From: Henricia sp. BOLD:AAB3569
Lineage: Eukaryota > Echinodermata > Asteroidea > Spinulosida > Echinasteridae
Reading direction: 5' to 3'
NCBI GenBank assembly: GCA_037783545.1
Contig: JBBELK010001083.1
Coordinates: forward strand, 310,001-374,000
Length of the DNA: 64,000 nucleotides
Shown: piece after piece, positions 23,377-34,485 of the stretch
Numbering within the stretch: position 1 is the stretch's first letter
How the letters are laid out: the number at the start of each line of letters is the position of its first letter
Translations under genes and position numbers: made by a program
The notes under the pieces: generated by a model
Database searches by the model: none
Told to the model about the DNA's origin: nothing
The model's input: only the letters and a program-made list of their open reading frames with translations

Positions 23377-23667
23377 GAAGTTCAGGCACATTTAGCGTTA
23401 AATTGACCGGACTATCTCTGCGTTTGTTACGTCTATATGGAAACCGGGCTTAACCCTTTCATTCCCGGAGGCGCCAAAAGGAGCCCTTTGTTTTTTTCGC
23501 TTTAATCCCAAAGGCACCAAATGGTGCCCGAGATTGTCTTTCAGTTGAGACCCAAGGCGACTTTTGTCACCACCTGCAATTGCTTTCAGAGTTTTCTGTT
23601 TGGCGCCCTCTATTGGCATGAATGAAGACGGTTCAAGTTTACACCAGTGGCGCGCGCGCGCGCGCCC

Positions 23668-23675
23668 TATATAAA
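23668..23675 (+). promoter_or_regulatory. TATA box of the piggyBac transposase
   Basis: TATATAAA directly after an alternating CG run (23651-23664). It lies about 100 bp upstream of the ATG pair at 23775/23778. This favours that start over the in-frame ATG at 23622, which lies upstream of the TATA box. Confidence 0.6.
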
Positions 23676-23774
23676 TTCACAAAACTAAAAAGGGACAACA
23701 ATATAGCGTGGGTTTGCCGTGAATACATAAAAGGGGAGGACGCACAGTACAGACGCCATTTGCATCCTGAAACT

Positions 23775-26032
23775 ATGATGGCAACAGACGTCGATGGCAT
23801 GTTGGCCGAAATTTTGGCAGACAGTGGCTCAGAATCAGAGGAAGGTTCCATTCAAGATGAGTCTTCTGACGACGATCCAGAAACGGCAGAAGACGGCATT
23901 ACTGCAGCATTTCGTGAGGTAATAATGGAATTCGGTAATAATTAATACTAATTCTTTGGTGAACATTATCAGCAGCATGATCGGTGTTATGTTAATGAAT
24001 CAATTAGGCTAATGTAATTCACCAGGCCCAGTATTTTTGTAGGCCCACCCCTAACGTCGGCCTATATAGGTCTATGGGGTTACAAATGCTGAAATTGAGA
24101 AATGTACATCATTACATGTAGTAAAAAAATCGCTCAAATGGCTCAATCAGTCTTGGTGACCAAATCCCCCTCCCCTCCCCCCCCCCCCTAAAAATCTGAA
24201 AGTAATTCCCAACATTCCTACAACACAAAAGAAGGGGGGTGTCCCGCTTGCCAAATATCTTGCAAATGCTATAAGCTGCTTTGAAAGAAATGAGGAAATT
24301 TGCATCTTCAAAATTTCTCATTAAATTGAACAGTTATTGGCAACGACCTTAAGATACTAGAGGGTGCCATTTTTTTCTTGTTTCCTTGTTTGCAACTACA
24401 AAGATTATACTCTAATGTTATAGTTTGTTTTTGTTGCAGCTTACCGACCAACCTGACCACCTGCCAAAATCGAGCAAGACTGCGAAGGTAGATTTCCGAT
24501 CCGGTTGGGAGCAACGAGACCATTTCCAGTGTCCGACTGTGCCCTTCACGGGGAATCCTGGCCCGACCGGCGACTTTGCTACGCTCTCAGCAGTGGAGAT
24601 CTTCAAGCTGTATTTCTGTGACCTTGTGTGGCAGATGCTGGTGAACGAGACGAATCGCTATGCGCAACAAACAATAGACTCTAACCCTGATAAACAAGTT
24701 TCCTGGCACCCGACCAATATTCCAGAAATGATGGCATTTGTGGCACTTATCGTTGCTATGGGCATGAACAAATCATCTCAATATAGAATGTACTGGTCGA
24801 CATCTGAAGTGTTTAACTTGCCATTCTATCCGTCGATCATGTCACGCAATCGGTTCCTTTCAATTCTGAGATTCTTTCACATATCCAATAACCAAATTGC
24901 TCATACAGCCTCGGCTAAACGTGATAAACTTTCCAAAGTTCGACCTTTGATAGAAGTACTCGTCCCGAAGTTTCTAAACCTGTATAACCCTGCGCAGAAT
25001 TTGTCTCCAGACGAGAGCATGTTAAAATTCAAGGGACGATTAAGTTTTGTTCAGTACATGCCGAAAAAAACAATCAAACGGGGTATGAAAGCCTTCTCCC
25101 TGAATGAATCAAAAACAGGGTACACATGTAATTGGAAACTATACACGGGAAGTGAGAACACCCAAACTGTTTATGTTGCACACATAAGTTCAGACTGCCC
25201 GCATCCAAAAATACTGACCATGCCCGCAAAAGTAGTCATTGATCTGGTCCAGGGACTTGAGAATAAGGGTCATATACTATATTGTGACAATTACTTCAAT
25301 AGCCCAGCTCTTGTAGCTGAACTGTCTGAACTAGGATTTGGGTGTTGTGGTACTGTTCGGTACATGACCCAGGGGATTCCCCATGTTGCCAACCCCAAAA
25401 AACACAAAATGAAGAGAGAAGATGTCCCCCTTTTTTTGGTAAAAGGTGGGCAGTTGTGTATCGTTTGGCAAGACAAAAAATCGGTAACACTTTTAACAAA
25501 TATCGGGAACTCTGATGTGTCAACAAAGCAAATTCGGTGCAAGAAGAGCACAAGTGGATTTCGTGACGTTCTGAAGCCAAATTGTGTTGACCTGTATAAT
25601 TTGAATATGGGAGGTACTGATGTTGCAGATCAATGTTTTCAGTACTACAATCATACGCACAGGAGTTTAAAATGGTGGAAACGAATTTTTTTCCGTATGC
25701 TCGATATTTGTATCGTCAATAGCCGAGTAATTTTTAACGGCATAGAGGGCAACAGACATGTCAGTAACCTAGATTTTCGTGTAGGTATTGTACAAGGCTT
25801 GCTGTTAGGTTGGGAACGTACTAATGCAACAAGTCGGCCGAGATACCACATTCCTATTGATTTGGCAAGACAACAACACTATCCTGGCAAAAACCGCAAT
25901 GGAAAGAAACGCGACTGCATTGTTTGTAGCAACCGCACATTAAACAGGCGAAAACAGACCCGGATGATCTGTAAAGAATGTAATAAACCAATGTGCACAG
26001 TTCCTTGTTTTGAAAAATATCATACCAAATGA
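23775..26032 (+). CDS. piggyBac transposase, two exons
   Basis: Exon 1 is 23775-23918, exon 2 24440-26032, about 578 residues in all; family members are usually 550-600. Exon 1 gives the acidic N-terminus usual for the family (DSGSESEEGSIQDESSDDD). The intron of 521 bp has GAG|GTAATA and TTTTTGTTGCAG|CTT, phase 0, and joins ..AAFRE to LTDQPDH... The DDD core is visible: first Asp in NLSPDESMLKFKG, second in HILYCDNYFNSP, third in LNMGGTDVADQ. The C-terminus is a Cys-rich domain (CIVC, CKEC, CTVPCFEKYH), which in this family binds the terminal repeats. It cuts and pastes the element at TTAA. No stop or frameshift is seen. The intron is inferred from signals and frame, not from transcripts. Confidence 0.85.
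23919..24439 (+). other. intron of the piggyBac transposase
   Basis: GT..AG boundaries keep the frame (phase 0). A pyrimidine-rich stretch TTTGTTTTTGTTGCAG precedes the acceptor. It contains a C-run near 24178. Confidence 0.7.
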
Positions 26033-26082
26033 TTGTAAGTATGTATAAGTACAATCTGCTCGCCTTCAAATCTGCTCCCCAT

Positions 26083-26230
26083 GCCCCCTCCCCCTCCCCC
26101 CCCCCGCCCCCGCCCCCCACCCCCCACCCCCCACCCCGCCCCCCACCCCATTCAATGTTGAAGACTGGTTCGACAAGCCACGGATTCAAACCAACATTGA
26201 ATGGGGTGGGGGGCGGGGAGGGGGAGGGGC
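26083..26230. repeat. GC-rich hairpin in the piggyBac 3' region
   Basis: CACCCCATTCAATGTTG (ending 26160) faces CAACATTGAATGGGGTG (from 26192) across a 31-base loop. The stem is extended by C-rich against G-rich tracts. The C arm is longer than the G arm, probably from slippage. Possibly a small fold-back element inside the transposon. Confidence 0.85.
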
Positions 26231-26461
26231 GAGAGAAAATACAAGTACATGCAGAAGTAGGGTTGAAGACACATCTTTTTAGACAAGCATTTTTAATTTC
26301 TTAGATTTTTAACTTTTGAGTGCTTAATTTTCTTTTGTATTGTATACTTTTTAGGTATTTTCATTAGGTTTTTCTTTTTTATATTGATGTACGAGTACAG
26401 GGCCTTGTATTGCCAGTTTGTATTACTTTTGTTGTGTAAAAACTAGCTTGAAATTACACTT

Positions 26462-26471
26462 AATAAATAAA
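26462..26471 (+). terminator. polyadenylation signals near the piggyBac right end
   Basis: Overlapping AATAAATAAA about 430 bp after the transposase stop and about 210 bp before the right terminal repeat. Position fits a 3' end signal; unproven. Confidence 0.4.
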
Positions 26472-26685
26472 AAGATGCACACTAAATTTCTCTCCTTTTT
26501 GTATGATTTGTGTCATCAGGTGTACACAAAATCATCAGAGCTATTTAGTGCATGTAAACCACAGAGGGCTCACTTCAATGAAATGTCTCCCAAACCAGTG
26601 GGTCTCTAGTGACACTGGGCTCGTAATTGCTGTGGTAAACAAGGGTACTGTCTTATATGAGTGGGTGGTATTGAAAGGGTTAACT

Positions 26686-26975
26686 GGGCGGTCGGGTTGG
26701 CGTACGGGTTCTTTCCTCGCCTTTCACCTCTGGGGTCCCGGGTTCGAATCCGGGGCGTCTATGTGGATTGGGTTTGCAGTCCCTACTTGACCGCGTGGGT
26801 TTTCCTCTGGGGCATTTCTCTGGGGGTTTTCCTCCCACTTCTAAAACTGCAACTCCTTCTTCGTCATCTCAAGTTGATAATATAGTGTAGTTAAAGCTAA
26901 AACCGTATAGTTGATGGCATAAAGGGCCTTAGTTGCCGAAGATGCCATAAAATATACAACAACAACAACAACAAC
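26686..26975 (+). mobile_element. tRNA-derived SINE with (CAA)n tail
   Basis: The head contains GGGTTCGAATCCGGGGCG (a Pol III B box), then the conserved body CAGTCCCTACTTGACCGCGTGGG, then the (CAA)n tail at about 26957. It is flanked by the 12-bp duplication AAAGGGTTAACT at 26674-26685 and 26976-26987. That duplication spans the piggyBac right end plus its TTAA, so the SINE landed exactly on the transposon/host junction afterwards. Confidence 0.9.
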
Positions 26976-27811
26976 AAAGGGTTAACTAAATTTGCTCCGT
27001 TCATCGGATAGGATTTAAGGCTGTAGTTCCACTATGTTGTGCATAACACACTTAAAAATCACAGAGCACGTTTTCGCAAGGTAAAGAAGCTATAAGCACT
27101 TTACACAAAATATTAGATGCGTATATGTGAGCTCAGAAACAGCCTCTGATGTTCTTAGCTGTGACAGACAACACTATACAGTTTCATCAGGCCAACTTTG
27201 TTTAATTATATTTATTGCAGACAGAAAGAAAAACCTGTAACATATGGTACGATGGCTTGTATTCCAGTGTCTTGTCAAAATACGATCTATCTCGCGCCTC
27301 AAAATTTTTTCACTTTATCTGAAACTGAAATGGTCATACACAGATGTTTGAGTAGCTTGACTCCTTGAAAGTTGTCAGATATGATTACCTCGGCACTTTA
27401 CTGCAGGCCAAATGGCATGTTTACAACAGGATCATTGTGCCCGTTTGAACCATTGGGCGTAATCGAAACTCCCGAGTAGAACTGCGTTCTCGGGGTGACA
27501 GTTACGTGAAAGAGCATACGAGTGTATGGGTTGAATCTTTGTTTTTCTTTAAAATAGTTGGAAGTTGGCGTAGCTCTGGCTGTTGAGGAAATATTGCCTC
27601 ATAATTTCAGTGAAAATGAGCTCCAGCATATAGTAATCCTATCATGTTCTCCGGTACTGTCAAAAACATGCAGTTAACTTACTAAAGTTGCGAGTAAATT
27701 ACTGGTAGCCAGCTAAATCACGTCCAACTGGAGCCATCCATTCTTTGCCAGCCATCTTTGTTCACGAGTGTTCTTCATCCACCCCCCACTAAACGGGGAG
27801 ATAGAATCTTA

Positions 27812-27883
27812 AGTCCAGGTCGGACGAGAAGCCGTTCAGCTGCCGTCCTCTCTCGTGAGGTCTGAACGGGACCACTCTGGACT
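27812..27883. ncRNA. candidate structured element, copy 1
   Basis: Three nested perfect stems in 72 nt: AGTCCAG with CTGGACT outside, CCGTTCAG with CTGAACGG in the middle, and CCTC with GAGG around a 6-base loop; GGTC/GACC can extend the outer stem. The same 72 nt occur at 49901-49972 without change by eye, but as part of a recent duplication, so conservation says little. No known RNA family or ribozyme core recognised. Confidence 0.35.
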
Positions 27884-27938
27884 ACGCTGGATCAGCTCGT
27901 AAGCAACTCTGCCGTGTTCTGGAAAGGACGGATGGGAG

Positions 27939-27969
27939 CCGAGTGTTTTGAACTGTTCAAAACACTCGG
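27939..27969. repeat. 31-bp palindrome
   Basis: CCGAGTGTTTTGAAC-T-GTTCAAAACACTCGG is perfect apart from the central base. Also at 50028-50058. Confidence 0.9.
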
Positions 27970-28239
27970 GAGGAAGGCCGAAAAACGTGAATCAAAGATG
28001 CTTAGAACGATAAGAAGTCAGTAGTCCAACACGAAATGGAAAACAGTTTGATAGATCGTGAGATAGATCGTAGTTTAACAAGACAAAAATATCCACCCTG
28101 AAAGAAACGTATGAAATGCATTTTACAAGAAATACAAGCTGTCGGTCCATTGGGCAAAGTTTTCCTGATAAAACTATACAGTCAGTTAGAAACAATCAGT
28201 GAGGAACAACTGCACTACCGTGATTCGAGACCACCAGTT

Positions 28240-28315
28240 GGCTTCATAGCTCAATAATTTGGTAGGGCGTCTGTACGTTAAGCAGAAGGTCCGCGGTTCG
28301 AATCCCGGTGGAGCC
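28240..28315 (+). tRNA. tRNA-like sequence (pseudogene or SINE head), copy 1
   Basis: A 76-nt cloverleaf is possible: acceptor GGCTTCA/TGGAGCC, D arm GCTC/GGGC, anticodon stem TCTGT/GCAGA with loop ACGTTAA (GTT, Asn-like), T loop TTCGAAT with CGCGG/CCCGG. Two T-stem mismatches and C instead of T before the anticodon argue against a working tRNA. Both Pol III boxes (TAGCTCAATAATTTGG, GGTTCGAATCC) are kept. Confidence 0.5.
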
Positions 28316-28849
28316 AATTTGCTTTTCACCGCATCCAGATTTCCCAAACGCGATCATGGACATTTGTTCACATTTGTATCGAATTAATTCACCTTGGCGG
28401 GTTATAATCACTTATTTAAAATTGTATTTTCACAGTTTAAAAAATCCCTGTGACTAAAATTTAAGGGCGCTCACACGCTCACCAGCACGTACCAGCACGC
28501 CCCCACCTCATTCAAAATGGTCGGGTTTTGTTTGGGTAACTGCAATGTATTGGGCTTTAAGAACAACATAATAGGCCGTTTTTAGGTACATGTAGGCCTA
28601 CTTAGGCCTATCTAAGATACTTATCCAACATCTGTGTGTAACATTTTGTATGCGCTCATATTTACACAGCAACAGGCAACAGCGAGTTGAGTTCCTTTCT
28701 CTTTCGAATAAGTGCTCAGTGATTTTTAAGTGCCCTGCACAACATACTGGACCTACAGCTTTAAATCCCATCCGAAGAACAGAGCAAGTTTAGTTACGCA
28801 CTTTGCGCAATAGCGCAAGCACTAGCAGCAGTCTGAAGACCACAGCCGA

Positions 28850-28984
28850 ATTTTTGCCACGAATTAGGTGCGATTAGGTACTATTTGTTACGACTGTGTA
28901 TAGACTCTGTACACAATCGTACCAAATCGTAGCTATAATCGTTGGAAATTCGTGGCAAAAATCGCACAGTGGGAGGCCCGCTTT
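28850..28984. mobile_element. fold-back MITE, copy M4
   Basis: The left arm starts inside the element (ATTTTTGCCACG); the right arm is full length to AGGCCCGCTT. The centre is TAGACTCTGTACAC. Confidence 0.75.
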
Positions 28985-29049
28985 ATACATCAAACATGCT
29001 TCTGGTCGTGCTTGCGAAAACGATCGGTCCGACATGACACTCACTCCAT

Positions 29050-29294
29050 TAGCCTTTTTGAAGTATGGCGGACACAATAGGAGGGCGCACTTTGCAGTGC
29101 GTATCAAATCGACTAAAATGAAAATAACTCAGTTTTTCACTTTACACTTATTAATTTTATTTATAATTCTTTCTATGTATTATAATTATAACATGTAAAT
29201 CAAGTTTTTGGAAAGAAATACAATTGATAAAAAAATTCATACCCAAATGAAATTGCGCCCTCTCCTTTTGTTCCGCCATACTTCTAAAAGGCTA
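29050..29294. mobile_element. MITE with TAGCCTTTT ends, copy 2
   Basis: Same element as 7624-7869. The sister block reads CACTCCATTGGGTGG without it (51216-51230); here the target is CACTCCAT|TAGCC..GGCTA|ATTGGG. The target duplication is therefore AT or ATT, depending on how the end is drawn. Confidence 0.9.
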
Positions 29295-29369
29295 ATTGGG
29301 TGGTCCTTTGATGTGCGGCTCACTTCCGACTCTCTGGCGCAGCCAACCTGGTGGCGCGGAATGTAGGGC

Positions 29370-29569
29370 GGGTCCACAAAAGACCATTCCATTTTGAATA
29401 TAGGGGCGTTGTTTACTCTTTGGCGCGCCGCGAAAGTCATCAAGGTAAAATTAAAATTTCTGCTATAGCAGAAAATTTGTTTGTTTTGAAAATACTCATT
29501 GCGAAACCAAAAAACCTGAAAATCTACTAGCATCAAATGAGAAATTTGGGTTGTCACTTTGACGCTCCA
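29370..29569. mobile_element. truncated relative of the 11622-11960 TIR element
   Basis: Keeps the inner GAATATAGGGGCGTTGTTTAC and the right end (GCGAAACCAAAAAACCTG to GACGCTCCA). The opposite terminal arm is absent. Same state at about 51310-51520. Confidence 0.7.
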
Positions 29570-29920
29570 TACATTGGCGCGACATGGTTAGCAAGGTTTG
29601 ACAACTCGTGTCCTCTGTTACATTCCAGATAGGAGGTAACATGACTACAACCCACTCCATATTGCCACGTGGCAACATGATTTATATGTTACTGTCTCGC
29701 AAACGTGGGGGTAGGGATAGAGGCGGAGTGGTGCATGGAGGGCATCTACAGTGTGGGCTCGATCCAAATGGTACTTGTGCTATTGCGCAAAGTGCGTAAA
29801 GCCTAGTTTCCATATAATCGTCACACGCAGACGAGACGCAAACAACTGCAAGGCAAACACTGACAGAAACAATCGGAAAAGTTAAACTTGGTTCAGTCAA
29901 CTTTGCCGACTGTCTGCGTT

Positions 29921-30085
29921 AAGCGGGCCTCCCACTGTGCGATTTTTGACACGAATTTCCCACGAATTGGTACGATTTGGTTCGATTACCAGAGACTGTC
30001 TATAGACTCTATACACACAATCGTACCAAATCGTACCCAATCGTAGGAATTTAGTGTCAAAAATCGCACAGTAGGAGGCCCGCTT
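29921..30085. mobile_element. fold-back MITE, copy M5
   Basis: Long-centre subfamily (ACCAGAGACTGTCTATAGACTC). Flanked by GTT and TTAC. Confidence 0.8.
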
Positions 30086-30169
30086 TACTGTTTGCGTTGC
30101 TAGTTTGCGGTACTCCTTGTCCAGTCAATTTACGTTTTACCTAGAACTAATTGCAATAGAAATCATTCT

Positions 30170-30312
30170 AAGGCGGGCCTCCCACTGTGCGATTTTTGGG
30201 ATTTTTACGAATTTTCTACGATTAGCTACGATTGTGTGTAGAGTCTATAGACAGTCTCTGGTAATCGTACCAAATCGTACAATTCGTAGGAAATTCGTGG
30301 GAGGCCCGCTTT
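30170..30312. mobile_element. fold-back MITE, copy M6
   Basis: Lies only 85 bp from M5, same subfamily. The right end runs into block C copy c. Confidence 0.8.
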
Positions 30313-31251
30313 AACATTAATCTAGGTCACAACATATGAACAATCTAACTGTTTCTTTTAAGTGGAAAGGTGTTTTTGAAGCAGTTTTTGAAGACACAAA
30401 TTAAGAAATAATAGTTGGTCTGGTAACGTTCCTCAGTCTGTATGTTTCGTAATAGTGGATGCGTAGTAATACGACCACTTGCGAGCAGACGACGGCGTTT
30501 CAGAAACTTGTCTGGTAACGTACTTCAACCTGCATGTTTCGAAATAGTATAGGTGCATGTTAATCACGACTAATTGCGAGCACACGGCAGTGTCTAAAAA
30601 ACGCTCTTATTTCTATGCGGATGGTCGAATTTTGAGATTTCTTTTTGTAATAAACACATTGACAATACAAAAAGTACATGTGTAAAAACAAATTTGAAAA
30701 AGTGGAAAATCTAAGATATTTCTTCCTTTGTTGTTTTTGGCATGGACCTTATTACCATCTCCATATTATATAATTGTTTTTATCCACACAAGCAAAAATA
30801 ACAATTATTACAAACCAATTTACAAGAAGGAATAACAGGTAGTGCAGTTGTTTGACCACTAACTATAAACAAGATCCCCGAAATGTGAAAAAAAACATGT
30901 CTGTTTCGTTTATAATGCCTCATTTTTAGCAGACGACGAGAAATATTTCGTCTGCTACGAGTAGTCGTGTTTCCCGAAGATTATAACATAATATGCACGG
31001 ATTCCTGATAGATAACAGACGAAATAACGCCCTCAATGTAATAATTAAAGTTACCTCGAAAAAAAAAATCACATTTTCACTCATTCGAAAATATTAGATT
31101 TTCAGTATGTTAATGAGTGATTTTGTATCCACCAGCCAGTGTTGGAATGCAATATATTGGAATTAGTTCTAGTTCAGGCACAATTTACCCGTGAATTTAT
31201 CGGACTATCTCTGCGTTTGTTACGTCTATATGGAAACCGGGCTTAACTAAA
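30298..31251. repeat. block C, copy c
   Basis: Nearly collinear with 13527-14464 in duplication unit 1. Non-coding. Confidence 0.8.
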
Positions 31252-31344
31252 TTTGCTCTGTTCATCGGATAGGATTTAAGGCTGTAGTTCCACTATGTTG
31301 TGCATAACACACTTAAAAATCACAGAGCACGTTTTCGCAAGGTT

Positions 31345-31764
31345 CGTCCATAAAGTACGTACGCATGAAATGCCGACTTTTTAGACCCTCCCCTCCCCCT
31401 GTACGCATGGCGTACGCAGTGGCTCCAAACCCCCCCCCCCTGAAATAAATGACAAAATGTATAGATTTCTTTTGTTTACCTAAAATGACACATCAAGCAT
31501 CATTCAACTGGGGATTTAATGGGAAAACCTAATTTGAGGAGTGAGAAAAATGTGAGATGTGTGAGAAAAATGTGTGGCCTATCTAATATAATTCGTACAT
31601 AAGGTCTGAAGCCATGGTCAACTTGTCCATCCTTTCCCGATTTACTAAAAAGACATTTTCGTTTGGACCCCCCTCCCCCCTGTACGCATGGTGTACGCAA
31701 TGTCAACCCCCCCCCCCCCCCCCCCCCCGCCCCCTCCGTGCGTACGTACTTTATGGACGGCCCC
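31345..31764. mobile_element. polyC-rich TIR element, copy 2
   Basis: Same ends as 14563-15164 but shorter: the segment after the first C-run is missing, and the second C-rich tract is a plain C-run (31707-31728) instead of CCCT repeats. Confidence 0.8.
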
Positions 31765-33052
31765 AAGAAGCTATAAGCACTTTACACAAAATATTACATG
31801 CGTATATGTGTGCTCGGAAACAGCCTCTGATGTTTTTAGCTGTGACAGACAACACTACACAGTTTCATCAGGCCAACTTTGTTTAATTATATTTATTGCA
31901 GACAGAAAGAAAAACCTGTGACATATGGTACGACGGCTTGTATTCCAGTGTCTTGTCAAAATACGATCTATCTCGCGCCTCAACAATGTTTTCACTTTAT
32001 CTGAAACTGAAATTGTCAAACACAGATGTTTGAGTAGTTGTCAGATATGATTACCTCGGCACTTTACTGCAGGCCAAATGGCATGTTTACAACAGGATCA
32101 TTGTGCTCGTTTGAACCATTGGGCATGGTAATCGAAACTCCCGAGTAGAACGGCGTTCTCGGGGTGACAGTTACGTGAAAGAGCATACGTGAGAGAGTGC
32201 ATGGGTTGAATCTTTTTTTCTTCTTCAACATACTGGACTACAGCTTTAAATCCCATCCGAAGAACGGAACAAGTTTAGTTACGCACTTTGTGCAATAGCG
32301 CAGGTACTAGCAGGAGTCTGAAGACCACAGCCGAAGACGCCCACCCCCTCAAAGTTTGCGAGACAGCCCATAAACTACATACAGTAACTCGATCGTTGCC
32401 ACGTGGCAATAATGGAGTGGGTTGCAATCAATATCATGTATAATAAGACTACGCATACCCTATATCTGGAATGTAACAGAAGACATGAGCTGTCAAACAT
32501 TGTCAACCATGTCGCGGCAATGTCTCCATCCATTATCTTCACGTTCCTCAACAGTTTGTTATGTACACAAAGAATAAGCGAGATTATTCTATTAATTTCC
32601 ATAGTGACTAAAATTTGTTTACTTCTTTGCTCAAGAGTTTGCCGAAATTTTCCATGACATTCCATAAACTAGTAACTTTGGCAAGTTATAAAGACATTTT
32701 TCTTTAATACAGCAGAGTACTGATAGTATAATTAAACCACCAGTAATAACAATGCTTATAACAAGGAAAGGTTTATCTCGAGCCTTTATTTTACTTTATT
32801 TCCAAGACTGATAATCGACAAAATAGACGACTGCTGTTAGATTTTCCAATGCCAAGTCACAATATTAACAATACATTTATCTAACTGTGGTTTTGTCAAA
32901 TAGAGGACTTTTGTCACAATTAAATGCACACTGAGGCTTTACAAACATTGGTATTTTTAATGCCTTTAAAGTTCAAGCTATGGATGACAAAAATCAAGAG
33001 ATTTCCGAAATGCGTGTTTCTAGTAAAATTGCACTTAAAAAAAAAAAAAAAA
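31765..33052. repeat. block E, copy 2
   Basis: Collinear with 15165-16426. Ends in an A-run (33038-33052) at the border to block A where copy 1 has a short ATAAAAAAA. Confidence 0.8.
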
Positions 33053-34331
33053 AGACTGCTTATATTTTGCTGATGGTTTGTGATTTTAGTTTGAATGATG
33101 GTAACCAAATATGTATTTAGACAGTAACCAAAATGTATAGCTTATAATAATTGATATATGATAAAGTGAACCTCGATTTTATGACTGGAAAAGCTACTGT
33201 ATAGCCTAACAATCAAACCTAATGGTACAATCAAACCTTGAAAATAGCATTGTTACATACTTTTTTTTTAACAAGCAATTAGTTTCGATCAAAATTTTCG
33301 TTTAAATAATATAGGAACCAACTGAAGCTCAAGACCCAAACCATATAGTTAAGATATGAGCATTTTACAATACTCATTTGTTATATTTTGTATGCATGCA
33401 GATATTTAACATACATATGTTTCTAAAACTTTCTACCACATAAGTGCCTAAATTGCCAATGTATTTAGATCTACAATGTATGTAAACTGTGTCAAACGAT
33501 TATTTCGAAAACATGACACAGACTATCAAAATATGATAAATCCAGAAATTTACTTTAAAGCTGCAAGTGTAAACAAAAAGGAAGGAAGGAAGCAATTTTG
33601 AAAGAAGACCACCTTGAATCAATCCAGTCATTTCAAATAATTAATATTTTTATTCTGGCAATCACATAGATGAAAATCTAAACTCCAAAGCAGATTTTGG
33701 TGAAGATGAATAAATTTGTTCTTATTGATTGTGTTTTGGAAGAGTAGGGTGGAGCAAGTTGACCACCCTCTAGGTAATGAACGCAAGCTCAGGCCAATTT
33801 CTGTGTAGCTGCAGAGTGCTATTTTTACAGATGTCCTGTGAAATGGCTTGATCTTGATCTTGATGCAGTAACTGAAGCATTTTGGAAAACCTGAGCATGA
33901 GAATAAATATGTACATCTCAATGATAATGCTGATAATTTACTAAACGAAAAATTATCAGCAGTTGACCATTACTGAATTTGTGTGTACAAAACTGCCAGC
34001 CAAATTTTGTTCTAGTATAATTTTCACCTTTTCACTCCTTTTTATTGCGGTTATAAACTTGTAACATTTGCCCAAAATTAGTAATGGTCAACTTCTGAAT
34101 TCGTAAAATAGGTTTGCTATAAATTTATCATTCGCCAAAACACATTTCAGACCGACGTGACATGCACATTAACTATATAGACAGTCCAGCTGCACACTTT
34201 TCTTCTCACATTTCCAGTCTGTTTTCTCGTCTTGAGACGCATCCCAGGGTTCGTGATTGGTATTTTGAAAATCAAAAATGTTCACAGATAAGTTAAACTT
34301 GGATCAGTCAATTTTGCCGACTGTCTGCGTT

Positions 34332-34484
34332 AAGCAGGCCTCCCACTGTACGATGTTTGCCACGAATTTCCAACGATTAGGTACGATTTGTTACGATTAT
34401 GTATAGGCTCTATACACAATCGTACCAAATCGTAGCTAATGGTTGTAAATTCGTGGCAAAAATCGCAGAGTGGGAGGCCCGCTT
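34332..34484. mobile_element. fold-back MITE, copy M7
   Basis: Same insertion as M1 and M3, in block A copy 2. Confidence 0.8.
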
Positions 34485-34485
34485 G

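Larger units (their letters stand above)
23454..26679 (+). mobile_element. piggyBac DNA transposon, apparently complete
   Basis: A 3.2-kb element inserted in the TTAA of ACCGGGC-TTAA-CTAAATTTG, a site that is empty in the sister block at about 49070. The left end is TTAA-CCCTTTCATTCCC, the right end ATTGAAAGGG-TTAA (26680-26683), so the terminal repeat is about 8-12 bp as expected for the superfamily. It carries a TATA box, a two-exon transposase, a GC-rich hairpin in the 3' part and AATAAA signals near 26462. The absence from all sister blocks makes it younger than the duplication. With an uninterrupted transposase it may be, or recently have been, mobile. Confidence 0.9.
26988..29049. repeat. 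block B, copy 1
   Basis: Collinear with 48997-51222; the first 73 bases of the block lie at 23377-23449, before the piggyBac. Non-coding. It contains a nested stem structure (27812), a 31-bp palindrome (27939), a tRNA-like sequence (28240) and MITE copy M4. Confidence 0.85.

Noticed and set aside
23622-23774. Longer N-terminus for the piggyBac transposase from the ATG at 23622
   Set aside because: It lies upstream of the TATA box and reads through a CG run; the acidic start at 23775 fits the family better.
24425-24439. Transposase start directly at the long frame of exon 2
   Set aside because: There is no ATG; these bases are the pyrimidine tract and AG of the intron.
27812-27883. Hammerhead or HDV-like ribozyme
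   Set aside because: The conserved cores (such as CTGATGA with GAAA) are not present; only nested stems can be supported.
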